From Fictibacillus macauensis ZFHKF-1 (GTDB lineage Bacteria; Bacillota; Bacilli; Bacillales; Fictibacillaceae), in the NCBI RefSeq assembly GCF_000269865.1, contig NZ_AKKV01000020.1, forward strand, positions 310,001 through 374,000: a DNA stretch of 64,000 bases, read 5' to 3'. A model generated the notes under the pieces. The model did no database searches. It saw nothing but the letters and a program-made list of their open reading frames with translations, and had not been told where the DNA came from. The translations under genes and the position numbers were made by a program. Positions 33,528-43,704 of the stretch are shown here, piece by piece. Positions within the stretch are counted from its first letter, which is position 1; each line of letters opens with the position of its first letter.

Positions 33528-36500
33528 TTATAGCGCTTGTAAGCTTGATAGTGCTAGCTTCATTTTTTCTTTTTGTTCCGGTGAATCCATCGCCTCAATA
33601 CTATTTTGAATGTAACGAACATACTCTTTCTCGCGCTCTTGCTTTTGAGATTCAATTACATTTTCAAAAATAGCTTGATAATAATGCTCAAACACAGGAA
33701 TGCTTTGCTCTACAAATACTGCCACTTCTTGATCAAGCTGTTCATATAATCGTTCCATCATGTCTTTTTTACCATTTTGTTCAAAGAAATGGTTCGCATT
33801 TTTAAAGTCTTTAACAATATGTGGCGCCTGAGCTGGGAACGACAATGAAACCGTTGATTGCAGAGTGTCGATAGACAGTTGTTCAACTTGACTGATAAAG
33901 GCTGGTGCAACATAGCCTTGTAATACTTCGTCAAGCTCCTCATTAAAAGCCGTTACTAGCGATAACAGTTGCTTTTCTACACGCAAAGCCGTCGCTCGTG
34001 ATTCTTGTTGCAAATCAAATTCAATCATTTGATGTAATTCCTGTAAGCAGGAAGCTAAAGCTGCTTTTTGCTCACGTACTCCTCCTGTTATAACAGAAGA
34101 GTTAAACGCTTCATTAAAAAATTCCGTGAAGCGCAACATCACACGCTGTCGAACATAAAACAATAGTTCGCTTATTTCTTTGGTAAGAAGCTCACTTTGC
34201 TTCTCTTCTGAATACGCATGCAGACAACGGATTCCTTCTTGTAGCGCTCCTTGAAGTCTTGCTTTTTCTTGTTCTCGCTCTTCTTCACTTTTTTCCGCCT
34301 GCGCAATAAATTGACCTAACGTTGATTTTGCTTGTGTTAGTTGTTTATGAGCAGATGCTAACAACACTTGAGCAAGATCATGCCGCAAAAAGTGGGTAAA
34401 GGAATCATAAAATGATGGAAAGCCTGTTTTTTGCAAATACGTTGCTTCATTCTCTTCTTCGCCATAGAGTGCTGTTAATTTCCGGTGTGCTTCTTCATTG
34501 TTTTGTTGTGCAAGTAACGCATAATAGCTGGAAAGAGGAAATAACTTCGGATTTCGTATGCCAAATTGCTGCAAATTCGAAGCAACATGAGACGTAACCT
34601 CTTCTAACTCCGCTTCGTCTTGAGCTAAATCAGCGGCATTAATCATAAAGAACATCTTATCTAGCTCAAACGTATCTTTAACACGTCCTAACTGAATTAA
34701 AAATTCTCGATCTGCTGCGGAAAAAGCATGGTTATAATACGTGACATATAAAATGGCATCACTGTTTTTAATGAACTCAAAAGCAACGTTCGTATGACGC
34801 GCATTAATGGAGTCCGCTCCCGGCGTATCGACGAGTGTCACACCCATCCTCGTTAACGCACAGTCATAATACACAGCGATGCTTTCTGTAAAGCACGCCT
34901 TCTCTTCTTGTGCAACAAACGCTTGAAAGTCAGCAACAGATACAACCATTGTCGTTCCAAGTTTTTCTTTGTTTTCCGTATAACCAGCAACAACCGCTGA
35001 TAAAAATTGCAAATGCGGACGAAGAGCATCGGTTACTTTTTCTTTTTTTTGTTGAGCGGCTCGTATAGCCTCATCTAGTGTTTCTCCTTTTAGTCCAAAA
35101 GGAGCTAACGATTGATTTAATTCAATTAAGAGCGCCTGTTCTTCCTTAAATGTAATAAGCGCTGTTCCATGTTGATGCTCTGCTGTTGGCGGAAGAATAC
35201 GATTAATCGTCGCCGTTGTTGGATTTGGTGATACAGGAAGTAACTTTTCACCAATAAGGGCATTTGCAAAGGAAGACTTCCCAGCTGAAAAGGCTCCGAA
35301 CAATGACACCGTAAACGAACGCTGTGTAATCCGCGAAGAAGCTTGTTGCAAGGCTTCTGCAATGGTCGGTAATAACTGCGCATCAGCAAGAACGCTAGAC
35401 GCTTTCTGTAACGTCGTTGCTTCTTGCTCTACATCTTGTTTCTCTGTAAGTGGTTGTTCTTCTACCACCCCTTCAACTGCCTCAGGAGAAGCACTTGCGG
35501 TCATTTGTGAGAGGTCTTCTAAGGTCGCTACATTCGTTTCAATCGCAAATAATGCCTCATTAGCATGCTGTAGAGCCTGTTCATTAACGTGACGCTCATA
35601 TAAGGTGACAAGCCATTCTTCTTGTATGGCGTTCCAACGATCTCTAATGCTACGCACACGTTGTAATGCATCAAGTGCCTGTTCTTCTTTTAAAATCATC
35701 TCTTTTAAAGCTGTTATCTCGTTTTCATTTTCTGCTTTTACTACCTGTTGAATGGCTTGAATTTCATTTCGATAATGAGCGGTATACATTTTTTGAATAG
35801 CAGCGGTAACATCATTACAATATTGAAGCACATAGTTGCCAGATAAGGACGCCCCACTCTGAACGAGCGAACGCAAGTGATCTGGTGTCAATTCCGGCTC
35901 ACTCTGCACTGTTTGTTGATAAGCATGAAAATAATCTTTCAAGTGCCAACTAATTTGTGTTTTAATATTTTCCAGTACACTTTCATAAAATACTTGTAAA
36001 CGTTCGTTTCGTGCCTGTTCTGTTTTCTTTTGAGAAAATAAAAAGCCTACTTTAAAGCCCGCTTGCAAGCTTTCGATATAGTGCGTTGCTGCTTCACGCG
36101 TTTGAAAAGGCATTAAAATTGCCGTATCAAGAATTTCTTTAAACGTTTTAGCTGCCTCTTTACTTTTTTCTTCACTTTCACTGGTAAGCTTCGTAAGTTG
36201 CTTCTGATTGGCTTCGAAATTCTGTTGTAATTCAGCCGCATCATACGATTCAGCGATCACAAATGCCTCAGCATGCGTCTCTTCTTCATGAGCTAAGCTT
36301 GCTTGCACTGTTTTTTGAATCATCAGTTCTGTTTCTTTTAAAGCGTTTTCTTTAATCCATTCGTCTTTTTCTAAATAAAACTTCTGAAACAATGTTTTGA
36401 TGTCGGCTAACTGATTGCCCTTATGAGTTGGCTCTTTAATCGTCGTAAAGAAAATCTCTTCTGGTTCGATGTCCCACGATCGAAAGCCCGCTATCACGTT

Positions 36501-37172
36501 TTCTTGAAATTGTGCAAACGATATCTCTTCTTCATTATGCTTATCAATTTGATTAACGATTAAATATAATTTCTTTCCTTGTTCTTTTAATAAGCGTACG
36601 AATGAGAAATTCAGTTGTGATAATACATGATTATAGTCCATCACATAAAAAACGACATCAGCCATATGTAAGGCGGACTCAGTCGCCACTTTATGGGCAT
36701 CATCAGTAGAGTCAATTCCAGGCGTATCGAACACAGCCACGTTTGGAGGTAAGAGCCCTTCACCGACTCCGATTTCAATACTTTCTACATCATCTCCATT
36801 TTTGGCCCATTTTTTCACATCATCTAAATTAACGGGTGGCGCAAGTCGGACATGACCTTTATCTTTAATTTTTACAGAAATGAATGATTCTCCACTTCGC
36901 AATTTGACAACGTTTGCACTTGTCGGAATCGGACTAGATGGCAAAATATTTTCACCCATAATTTCATTAATCATTGTAGATTTTCCAGCTGAAAAATGCC
37001 CACAAAAAGCAATCGCAAACTCTTGCTGTACTAGTTTCTCATAAAGCTCTAGCACAGCAGGCGCTTCCGTAGGATAGGATTGTTCTTCTAATTTTGTATA
37101 CACAGAAGCAACAGCAGAGGCTACTTCTTTATAGTGAGGATCTTGTATGACTGTATCTTTTGCGTTTTTCAT
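33528..37172 (-). CDS. dynA: Tandem bacterial dynamin DynA
   Basis: 1214 aa: two dynamin-like proteins fused in one chain. First GTPase: P-loop GHFSAGKS (58-65), switch PTSANVVKL, DTPGIDSTDD, NQID. Second GTPase, from about residue 620: GAFSAGKSSF, PTTATINRI, DTPGADSINA. Each is followed by long helical stalk regions; the C-terminal tail is charged. B. subtilis DynA (YpbR) has the same double layout and acts in membrane fusion and membrane-stress or phage protection. Start ATG 37172 after TGAGATTGGGAGAGTTTC, a modest ribosome site. Monocistronic. Confidence 0.94.
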   Translation of the reverse strand: MKNAKDTVIQDPHYKEVASAVASVYTKLEEQSYPTEAPAVLELYEKLVQQEFAIAFCGHFSAGKSTMINEIMGENILPSSPIPTSANVVKLRSGESFISVKIKDKGHVRLAPPVNLDDVKKWAKNGDDVESIEIGVGEGLLPPNVAVFDTPGIDSTDDAHKVATESALHMADVVFYVMDYNHVLSQLNFSFVRLLKEQGKKLYLIVNQIDKHNEEEISFAQFQENVIAGFRSWDIEPEEIFFTTIKEPTHKGNQLADIKTLFQKFYLEKDEWIKENALKETELMIQKTVQASLAHEEETHAEAFVIAESYDAAELQQNFEANQKQLTKLTSESEEKSKEAAKTFKEILDTAILMPFQTREAATHYIESLQAGFKVGFLFSQKKTEQARNERLQVFYESVLENIKTQISWHLKDYFHAYQQTVQSEPELTPDHLRSLVQSGASLSGNYVLQYCNDVTAAIQKMYTAHYRNEIQAIQQVVKAENENEITALKEMILKEEQALDALQRVRSIRDRWNAIQEEWLVTLYERHVNEQALQHANEALFAIETNVATLEDLSQMTASASPEAVEGVVEEQPLTEKQDVEQEATTLQKASSVLADAQLLPTIAEALQQASSRITQRSFTVSLFGAFSAGKSSFANALIGEKLLPVSPNPTTATINRILPPTAEHQHGTALITFKEEQALLIELNQSLAPFGLKGETLDEAIRAAQQKKEKVTDALRPHLQFLSAVVAGYTENKEKLGTTMVVSVADFQAFVAQEEKACFTESIAVYYDCALTRMGVTLVDTPGADSINARHTNVAFEFIKNSDAILYVTYYNHAFSAADREFLIQLGRVKDTFELDKMFFMINAADLAQDEAELEEVTSHVASNLQQFGIRNPKLFPLSSYYALLAQQNNEEAHRKLTALYGEEENEATYLQKTGFPSFYDSFTHFLRHDLAQVLLASAHKQLTQAKSTLGQFIAQAEKSEEEREQEKARLQGALQEGIRCLHAYSEEKQSELLTKEISELLFYVRQRVMLRFTEFFNEAFNSSVITGGVREQKAALASCLQELHQMIEFDLQQESRATALRVEKQLLSLVTAFNEELDEVLQGYVAPAFISQVEQLSIDTLQSTVSLSFPAQAPHIVKDFKNANHFFEQNGKKDMMERLYEQLDQEVAVFVEQSIPVFEHYYQAIFENVIESQKQEREKEYVRYIQNSIEAMDSPEQKEKMKLALSSLQAL

Positions 37173-37439
37173 GAAACTCTCCCAATCTCATCAGTTATTG
37201 TCCTATTCACTTTACCATATATATGTATTAATCTCTATGAAATAAAATGGAATTCGTGCATATCATAGCGAATCTTTGCCGCACTCATTTCACTCATTTT
37301 AGAAATAATCAATCCTATCCATTGTATACAAAAAGCCTCTTTTTCAACCCATTGCGAGTTTTTGTACATCTGGACACGTATAATTTTTTTATTTGTCTCC
37401 CTCTTTAGGAAGGAACTTTTCTTGTCATTTCAGCTATAA
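37173..37439. other. Intergenic region between cshA and dynA
   Basis: AT-rich with stops in all frames. It should hold the dynA promoter on the minus strand; no convincing hexamer pair was chosen. No repeats or RNA-like hairpins noted. Confidence 0.35.
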
Positions 37440-37486
37440 ACCAAAAAAGACTGAAATTCTCTGTGAAGAGAACTCCAGTCTTTCCG
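37440..37486 (-). terminator. Terminator of cshA
   Basis: Minus strand AAAGACTGGAGTTCTCT, loop TCAC, AGAGAATTTCAGTCTTT then T run; one or two mismatches in a 17-base stem. Confidence 0.85.
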
Positions 37487-37490
37487 ATTG

Positions 37491-39035
37491 TTATCTAGCT
37501 TTTTTGTCTTCACGAACGCGTTTAGACGCACGGTAAGACATGTCACCCGTACTGCGTGTTTTTGATCCTTGTGCTCCACCGCTACGTGATTTGTCGCCAG
37601 GACGACCACCAGAACGACGACGATCGCCACCGCCACGGTATTCACCACCACCACGGTTATAGTTACCGCGACGACGATCACCGCCACCACGTTGCTCGCC
37701 ACGACGTTTTTTCACAGCCAATGGTGGCTCAAAAGTAAGCTCGATCGGTGTTTCATCAGGTTCTTTCGTAAGCACTTTAAGCGCCGCAGAAAGAAGGGAT
37801 ACAGAATCATGCTCTTCAAGCAATTCCATTGCTGTTTGCTTGTAGGCTTGCATGTCGCCTTCTTCCATCACATTTAACAATTTCTCAATGGTCATTTTTT
37901 GTTGACCTTCAATCGCCTCATGTAAAGAAGGAACAGAACGCTTATTAATTTTACGCTTTGTAATTTTTTCGATCGTATAAAGATGATCAATTTCACGAGG
38001 CGTAATGAATGTAATAGCATAACCTGTTTTTCCTGCACGACCAGTACGTCCAATACGGTGAACATAGCTTTCAGGATCTTGAGGAATATCAAAGTTGTAC
38101 ACGTGAGATACACCACTAATATCTAGACCACGGGCAGCAACGTCTGTTGCAACTAATACTTCAATTGTATTGTTTTTAAACGCACGCAAGACCATGTCAC
38201 GTTTGTTTTGTGGAAGATCACCATGGATTCCCTCAGCAGAATAGCCACGTTTATTTAACGCTTCTGTTAGCTCATCTACACGACGCTTTGTACGTCCGAA
38301 AATGATCGCAAGCTCTGGAGAATGAATGTCAAGCAAACGAGTTAGCGCGTCAAACTTTTGCTTTTCTTTCACTTCAACATATTCTTGTTCAATGCTTTTA
38401 ACTGTCATTTCACTTGCTTTTACACGAATGATAAGCACATCTTTCATGAAACGTTCAGCAAGCTTTTGAATTTGTTTTGGCATTGTTGCTGAGAAGAGCA
38501 TTGTATGACGCTCTGTTGGCACATTCTCAAGGATTGTTTCAATATCCTCGATAAAGCCCATGTTTAACATTTCGTCTGCTTCATCAAGAACAACAGTATG
38601 AACATCTTCAAGCTTTAACGTTTTACGGTTAATATGGTCAATGACACGACCTGGTGTTCCAACGATGATATGTGGTCCACCTTTTAATGCTTTAATTTGG
38701 CGAACGATTGATTGACCACCATAGATAGGAAGTGTTTTAATTCCTTTGTATTGGCCAATTTTGTTTAATTCTTCTCCTACTTGCACTGCAAGCTCACGAG
38801 TTGGAGCAAGAACGATACCTTGAATCTTACGTGATTTAACATCGATTTTCTCGATCAACGGAATCCCAAAAGCGGCTGTTTTTCCTGTACCTGTTTGTGC
38901 TTGACCGATTAGATCTGTTCCTTGAAGTGCTGTTGGAATTGTATCACGTTGAATTGGTGTCGCTTCCTCAAACCCCATGTTATTAATCGATTTTAGCAAT
39001 TCGGGACTTAATCCTAATTCACTGAATGTTGTCAA
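37491..39035 (-). CDS. cshA: DEAD-box RNA helicase CshA
   Basis: 514 aa. Q motif [13 protein letters not shown], motif I AQTGTGKT (46-53), PTRELA, TPGRV, DEAD ([13 protein letters not shown]), SAT, and motif [12 protein letters not shown]. The C-terminal tail (about 440-514) is rich in RGG and basic residues, the RNA-binding tail of CshA. The start is TTG 39035 after AAAGGAGACAGTTACACA; the frame upstream to 39164 is not protein-like. Acts in ribosome assembly and with the RNA degradosome. A long leader precedes it. Confidence 0.95.
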   Translation of the reverse strand: MTTFSELGLSPELLKSINNMGFEEATPIQRDTIPTALQGTDLIGQAQTGTGKTAAFGIPLIEKIDVKSRKIQGIVLAPTRELAVQVGEELNKIGQYKGIKTLPIYGGQSIVRQIKALKGGPHIIVGTPGRVIDHINRKTLKLEDVHTVVLDEADEMLNMGFIEDIETILENVPTERHTMLFSATMPKQIQKLAERFMKDVLIIRVKASEMTVKSIEQEYVEVKEKQKFDALTRLLDIHSPELAIIFGRTKRRVDELTEALNKRGYSAEGIHGDLPQNKRDMVLRAFKNNTIEVLVATDVAARGLDISGVSHVYNFDIPQDPESYVHRIGRTGRAGKTGYAITFITPREIDHLYTIEKITKRKINKRSVPSLHEAIEGQQKMTIEKLLNVMEEGDMQAYKQTAMELLEEHDSVSLLSAALKVLTKEPDETPIELTFEPPLAVKKRRGEQRGGGDRRRGNYNRGGGEYRGGGDRRRSGGRPGDKSRSGGAQGSKTRSTGDMSYRASKRVREDKKAR

Positions 39036-39493
39036 TGTGTAACTGTCTCCTTTTTTCGTCAAAACCATTTCGTAATACTTCAAAATACATATCCTAAAAA
39101 AAACGTCTACAATCTTAAAAAACCGAAAATCCAGCTCGGTGTCTCTTCCATCAAAAAAGATCATTGTCTTAGAAAACCCGCAATGGTTGCGAGCCCTTAG
39201 GCGTACTAGAGGCGTGGTTGCTCTTATACTTCATTCTTCAAATGGACGCTTACTATCCATTTAGACGTACTGATCGTATAAAATAGGCCTTAAAAAAAGG
39301 CACATATATATTTTAATATGCCCCTATACAGAAGTATATATAAACAGTTTTGCCGTACATTTATTATCGAACATAACCTTACCATGCGACGTGAATTTTT
39401 GCAACCTTTACGTATATGGAAAAAAGTATAATTCCCCTCATCGCCAACCATTCTAAGGAAAGAGTTAACTTTCTTAAAGTATGGAGGCAACGT
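39036..39493 (-). promoter_or_regulatory. Long leader region of cshA
   Basis: About 450 bp separates cshA from the divergent antiporter gene. On the minus strand an interrupted hairpin GGGGCATATT...ATATGTGCC at about 39297-39325 is followed by TTTTTTT, like an attenuator or terminator. Further down come GAGCAACCACGCC...GGGCTC and the hairpin CGCAACCATTGCG followed by GGTTTT (about 39175-39225). No reading frame with a ribosome site is seen between these and cshA. It may be a structured 5' leader that controls cshA; this is inference. Confidence 0.4.
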
Positions 39494-40906
39494 ATGGAAC
39501 ATCATTGGGTTTCTCTTTTACCGTTCCTTATTGTGATTCCTGTAGCTATGATTACACGTCAAGTATTGCCTGGTTTATTTGCCGGTCTTCTAACCGGTTG
39601 TTACTTACTTAAACCTTCTCTTTTTGGGGGAATAAAAGAGCTTGTAATCCTTGTTATGGACGGTTTAAAAGATGGTACGAATTTAAAAATAGTTCTTTTT
39701 CTTTATAGTTTTTCTGGATTAATAGGTATTATTAAACAATCTGGTGGCATTCGTGGCTTTGTAGAAGAAGCATCCACCCGAATCAAAACTAAAAAAGGAG
39801 CGCTTGCCCTTACGTACTTATCCGCGATTGGTACGTTTACAGCGCCAAGCTTTCGTTTTGTAACGATTGCTCCGATTATGCGAGCCTTGCTCAAAAAAAT
39901 AAAGATGTCCACTCAAGAGTTAGGCTTTGTCATCGAAACAACGGCGACACCCTTAATTGTGCTTATACCAGTAGCAACCGCTTTTGTTGGGTATATGACG
40001 AGCATTGTAGATATGTCATTAGAGAACGAACATCTTTCAGCTAACGCGTATCGTTTATTTATTTCAAGCATTCCGTTTAACTTCTTTTCGTTCGTTATGA
40101 TTCTTCTCGGTCTATACTTAAGTTTTTTCCATCGCTCCTCTTCACAGCCTATGAGTGAGAAAGAAGACGTTCAAAGCGAAGAAAAAGAAGAGGATTGGCA
40201 TACGTGTGACCCTGCTGTTCATCAAGATTTGCCAAGTAAGCCTTGGAATTTACTTTTCCCACTGATTGTACTTCTGTTTTTTATTTTCTTGTTAACATGG
40301 TGGGATGGTCATTCACACGCGACAAGCTTTATCGGAGCTTTTGTGAAGGCAGATGTATTACGCGTGATGGTTATGGCCCTGATTGTAACGCTAATTGTGT
40401 CGATTGTTTTTTATCGCCTACAGGGCATGAAGATCGCTTCATTAATGGAAGGGTTTATACAAGGTGGCAATGAGCTAATGTCGGTCATCGTCTTACTTGC
40501 GGTCGTTTGGGGGTTATCTGCGACGACAGATCATCTAGGGTTTTCCGGCTTTATAACCGCTCATACAGGCTGGATCCCACACGCTTTCGTGCCCGCTGCC
40601 CTTTTTGTATTTGGTTCTGCTGTTTCCTATTTTATCGGCTCAAGTTGGGGAACATGGGGCATTTTAATGCCGCTTGGAATTTCCCTCTCGCAAGCGACTG
40701 GCGTTTCAATGCCACTCGTCATTGGCGCTGTCTTTGCGAGCGGTACGTTTGGGGCATTTGCCTCCCCGTTAAGCGATGATACAAATACCATTGCTCGCAT
40801 CTTAAACTTACCCGTGCTTGAGTACGCACGGTATAAGCTAAAGCCCGCGCTTATTGCTGCAGGCATTAGCACCGTCCTTTATGGCCTTACGTTTTTAATG
40901 ACGTAA
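39494..40906 (+). CDS. NhaC-family Na+/H+ antiporter-like transporter
   Basis: 470 aa, about 11 membrane helices with a polar central loop (SSSQPMSEKEDVQSEEKEED) between the two halves. Signature near the C-terminus: YFIGSSWGTWGILMPLGISL and ASGTFGAFASPLSDDTNTIA, as in the NhaC/NhaD superfamily. The start is ATG 39494 after GTATGGAGGCAACGT; 39416 is rejected. The NhaC family includes Na+/H+, malate/lactate and amino-acid/H+ exchangers, so the substrate is open. The 3' end overlaps the convergent next gene by 20 bp. Confidence 0.85.
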   Translation: MEHHWVSLLPFLIVIPVAMITRQVLPGLFAGLLTGCYLLKPSLFGGIKELVILVMDGLKDGTNLKIVLFLYSFSGLIGIIKQSGGIRGFVEEASTRIKTKKGALALTYLSAIGTFTAPSFRFVTIAPIMRALLKKIKMSTQELGFVIETTATPLIVLIPVATAFVGYMTSIVDMSLENEHLSANAYRLFISSIPFNFFSFVMILLGLYLSFFHRSSSQPMSEKEDVQSEEKEEDWHTCDPAVHQDLPSKPWNLLFPLIVLLFFIFLLTWWDGHSHATSFIGAFVKADVLRVMVMALIVTLIVSIVFYRLQGMKIASLMEGFIQGGNELMSVIVLLAVVWGLSATTDHLGFSGFITAHTGWIPHAFVPAALFVFGSAVSYFIGSSWGTWGILMPLGISLSQATGVSMPLVIGAVFASGTFGAFASPLSDDTNTIARILNLPVLEYARYKLKPALIAAGISTVLYGLTFLMT

Positions 40907-41525
40907 AAGCTTCTTTTACTTTTTGAATGTTAGGCGCATAGCGGTCCTTACTCCACGCATTATATGATGGGTGTGGAACGTCCCAAATAATTCTCCATTG
41001 CTCACTTGTAATCCCACTTAACAGAAGATGCTTTTGGGCAAACTTGCCACAAGGCACGAGAATGAGCGGTTGCTTTTGCAGCCGCTTTAATCGTTGCTGA
41101 AAATGGCGTTGCATCACGTGTTGAAAGGTGTTCCATTCTTCGTTTTTATAGTGAGTACGCTCATTTGCTGTCCGCACCTTATTGGCTATGGTAAAAAAAG
41201 AGGCATGAGAAGATGTAAATTGAACATCTTGAATCGCCGCTTGTTGCAAAGGAAACGAGCATACGTTCATAATGCCAATACGGCGATAAAGGTCGTGATC
41301 TTTTTCTTGAGCTAACAGACGACCAAAAGGTAACGTTTCAGCTTGATCGGTTAAAATTTTTGTTACAGACCGACCTGAACTACCTGCTAAAGGAGCATTG
41401 AATGTAAGCTCGTCGACATGCGGAGATTCTAAAAGAAATACTAGAGATACGCCCTCTCGGATCACATCATGAACAGAAAAACGCTCTTGTGCTTCTTGAA
41501 AGAGAGCTTCTATAGGATATTCCAT
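40887..41525 (-). CDS. Uracil-DNA-glycosylase-fold protein
   Basis: 212 aa. LVFLLESPHVDELTFNAPLA plus GSSGRSVTKIL stands where UDG families have the motif-1 loop and the following P-(F/L)-x-G-x-S/AG. GIMNVCSFPLQ corresponds to the strand bearing the Asn. LVPCGKFAQKHL and HPSYNAW correspond to motif 2. The usual catalytic Asp of motif 1 is replaced (ESPH), so it may not be a standard uracil glycosylase. Start ATG 41525 after AGGAGTGAAGGCA. Convergent with the antiporter gene. Confidence 0.65.
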   Translation of the reverse strand: MEYPIEALFQEAQERFSVHDVIREGVSLVFLLESPHVDELTFNAPLAGSSGRSVTKILTDQAETLPFGRLLAQEKDHDLYRRIGIMNVCSFPLQQAAIQDVQFTSSHASFFTIANKVRTANERTHYKNEEWNTFQHVMQRHFQQRLKRLQKQPLILVPCGKFAQKHLLLSGITSEQWRIIWDVPHPSYNAWSKDRYAPNIQKVKEAFTSLKT

Positions 41526-41545
41526 TGCCTTCACTCCTGTTCATC

Positions 41546-42370
41546 TTAGGTTGTTATCGTGCCGATTGCTTCTCCCATTTTAACTATTGAACCCGGCTTT
41601 AACGTATGATTGAGCGTCATTTTTCCTTCTTCAAATAATAAAATAACCGTGGAACCAAATTCAAATAAGCCGAGCTCTTGACCTTTTTCCACGTGCGTAG
41701 CTTCATGAGTTGTTTTCACAACATCACGGCCACCTTGTTTGAATGCCTCATTATAACCGACTTTCACACTACCAACGATAAACGCTCCTACTTTGACGAT
41801 AGCAACCTCTCCTGCCGTCGTATTAGCATAGGTGATGAGTCGTTCATTTTTTGTAAACAACCCTTGTACATGATTCACACCAATTTCATTAACAGGAAAT
41901 AGCCGTCCAGGAATATACGTACTGGACGTAATATAGCCAGCAAGCGGCATATGAATGCGATGATAATCACGTGGACTTAAATAAATCGTAATAAATGAAC
42001 CGTTTTGGAAATGGGCTACACGATCGCCAAGCAACGCTTCGACTGAATAATCAATGCCTTTCGCTTGAATCATTGCTCCTTCAGTAATAAAGCCAAGCTG
42101 TGCAACTGTACCGTCTACTGGCGAAACAATCGTTTTTTCTCCATTTGCAATCGGACGCGCTCCAGCTTGTAATTTTCTCGTAAAAAACTCCGTTAAGTGC
42201 TTATAGTGGTGCACTGGTTTTTCAATTTGTGATAGATCAATGTCATAAAGCTTCGCATACGGCTTAATTGCTAAGCGACTCATTTTTGAACGTCCTAACG
42301 CCCCTGCCGCTTTTGAAATCGCATTTTGTGGAAGCATAGAGATTACTTGTTTTGCCATTCGCTGTTTCAT
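41546..42370 (-). CDS. psd: Phosphatidylserine decarboxylase proenzyme
   Basis: 274 aa. Makes phosphatidylethanolamine. Self-cleavage at the Gly-Ser of FEFGSTVILLF near the C-terminus generates the pyruvoyl group. Other family blocks: IVSPVDGTVAQLG, SPRDYHRIHMPLAGYI, YIPGRLFPVNEIGV. The start is ATG 42370 after GAGGGGACGATGT. No pssA lies alongside; the UDG-fold gene follows 20 bp downstream and may be co-transcribed. Confidence 0.93.
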   Translation of the reverse strand: MKQRMAKQVISMLPQNAISKAAGALGRSKMSRLAIKPYAKLYDIDLSQIEKPVHHYKHLTEFFTRKLQAGARPIANGEKTIVSPVDGTVAQLGFITEGAMIQAKGIDYSVEALLGDRVAHFQNGSFITIYLSPRDYHRIHMPLAGYITSSTYIPGRLFPVNEIGVNHVQGLFTKNERLITYANTTAGEVAIVKVGAFIVGSVKVGYNEAFKQGGRDVVKTTHEATHVEKGQELGLFEFGSTVILLFEEGKMTLNHTLKPGSIVKMGEAIGTITT

Positions 42371-42535
42371 ACATCGTCCCCTCAATATCCATTCATTTCT
42401 ACTAGCTTGTCTACTAATTTTATATTATAACATGGACAAAAAAACACAACATTCTTTATTTGTAATGCTTCTTTCGGTATAGTAGCATTGATACAATAGA
42501 ATGTTACTGGTGCACTAAAGAAAAGGGGTTTTACA

Positions 42536-42817
42536 ATGAATTTAACAATTACTGCGCAAGCACTCTCATGGTTTCAACAAGAAATGGATGCAACGGAAGG
42601 GGATGCTTTTCGCTTTTTCGTGCGCCTCGGTGGATGCAGTACGGCACAAAGCGGTTTTTCACTTGGGGTAACAAAAGAAGCAGCAAAAGAAGCAGGTCTT
42701 GCTGTAGACGAAAAGGGCTATCACTTTTTCATTGAGCAAGAAGATCTTTGGTATCTAGATGGTCATGATTTAACGGTCGATACTGAAAATGGCGCCTTAA
42801 CCTATCTTTTCTCTTAA
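42536..42817 (+). CDS. yneR: HesB/YneR-type iron-sulfur-related protein
   Basis: 93 aa beta-rich HesB-like fold: WFQQEMDATEGDAFRFFVRL, GGCSTAQSGFSLGV, FFIEQEDLWYLDGHDLTVD. The C-terminal CxC of A-type Fe-S carriers is missing (the protein ends GALTYLFS), which is typical of the YneR subgroup, so Fe-S cluster carriage is doubtful. Start ATG 42536 after AAAAGGGGTTTTACA. Divergent from psd and convergent with yneQ, as in the B. subtilis yneQ-yneR arrangement. Confidence 0.8.
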   Translation: MNLTITAQALSWFQQEMDATEGDAFRFFVRLGGCSTAQSGFSLGVTKEAAKEAGLAVDEKGYHFFIEQEDLWYLDGHDLTVDTENGALTYLFS

Positions 42818-42819
42818 CG

Positions 42820-42864
42820 AAAAAAAGGTCGGCTTTCTATTTAAGAGAGCCGGCCTTTTTTCGT
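42820..42864. terminator. Bidirectional terminator, yneR / yneQ
   Basis: AAAAAAAGGTCGGCT and AGCCGGCCTTTTTT form a long stem around TTCTATTTAAGAG; A/T runs on both sides; overlaps the yneQ stop. Confidence 0.88.
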
Positions 42865-43160
42865 TGTATTAATTTTCGCAACTGCTCATACTCATTTTCT
42901 TGTTGAAGAATAGCGACTTGACGCTCTCCTAACAAATCAAAATGGGGCAATCCAGGATGATCATCGATCCATTCCGGTTTCAGTCCGTATTGCGCTCCCC
43001 ATTTCAGTAATTTCTCCTTATTATTACAGCCGACTTTCGTTACGGTATAACATTCTGGAAAGCGGTCATCTTGCCAGTAGTGAGTTAAAAACGCTACTTT
43101 TCCGGAGGCTACTTCATTTTTCCATACTTGCAATTCATGTCGCGTAATACCAAACGCCAT
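42837..43160 (-). CDS. yneQ: YneQ-like protein
   Basis: 107 aa. MAFGITRHELQVWKNEVASG, then FLTHYWQDDRFPECYTVTKV and NKEKLLKWGAQYGL correspond to B. subtilis YneQ. Function unknown. Start ATG 43160 after CAGGAGTGTTAAGG. It overlaps or abuts yneP (4 bp gap), so the pair is an operon. Confidence 0.82.
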   Translation of the reverse strand: MAFGITRHELQVWKNEVASGKVAFLTHYWQDDRFPECYTVTKVGCNNKEKLLKWGAQYGLKPEWIDDHPGLPHFDLLGERQVAILQQENEYEQLRKLIQRKKAGSLK

Positions 43161-43162
43161 CC

Positions 43163-43588
43163 TTAACACTCCTGCTTCTTATGTTGTTCATACGCCGCAT
43201 GCCACTGTGGAAAATGTTTTTTCAAAGAAAGCGGGCGAAACGTATCCTTGTCAACACATACATGAACTGTAGAGCCTGTTAAGCAAAGCTCGCCTTTTTC
43301 ATTGTGAATTTCATAATGATAGTGTACTTTCACACCATTATAAGCAGCTACCCACGTTGAAATCGTTGCACGATCTGGATAACGAAGTGGCTTTTTATAG
43401 TGTACATGAGCTTCTGTTACCGGTGAGAGCACACCATCTTGTTCCATTTGTGCATATTGAAAGCCTAAGTCTTCAATATATACCGTACGTCCGATTTCAA
43501 ACCAAACTAAATAATTCGCATGATAAACTACGCCCATTTGATCGGTTTCAGCGTAGCGAACGTCGACGGTTGTTTTTGAAAGTAACAT
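43163..43588 (-). CDS. yneP: Acyl-CoA thioesterase, 4HBT hot-dog family (YneP)
   Basis: 141 aa hot-dog fold. The catalytic aspartate lies in RYAETDQMGVVYHANYLVWF, the classic 4-hydroxybenzoyl-CoA thioesterase motif (Y-x-DTDxxGxVYHxNY). Start ATG 43588 after TTAGGTGTAAAGGT. Upstream partner of yneQ. Substrate chain length unknown. Confidence 0.9.
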   Translation of the reverse strand: MLLSKTTVDVRYAETDQMGVVYHANYLVWFEIGRTVYIEDLGFQYAQMEQDGVLSPVTEAHVHYKKPLRYPDRATISTWVAAYNGVKVHYHYEIHNEKGELCLTGSTVHVCVDKDTFRPLSLKKHFPQWHAAYEQHKKQEC

Positions 43589-43704
43589 ACCTTTACACCT
43601 AACTTTTCACTTATTCGTATCATCGTTTAGTGTACCATAGCACCATTATTAGCAAAACTAGAACGACTTACACATTCTCCCACAAAACAACGGCTTCACG
43701 AGGT

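Noticed and set aside
37556-37738. Histidine-rich open frame opposite the end of cshA
   Set aside because: It is the complement of the RGG repeat tail of CshA; the composition follows from the repeats and there is no ribosome site.
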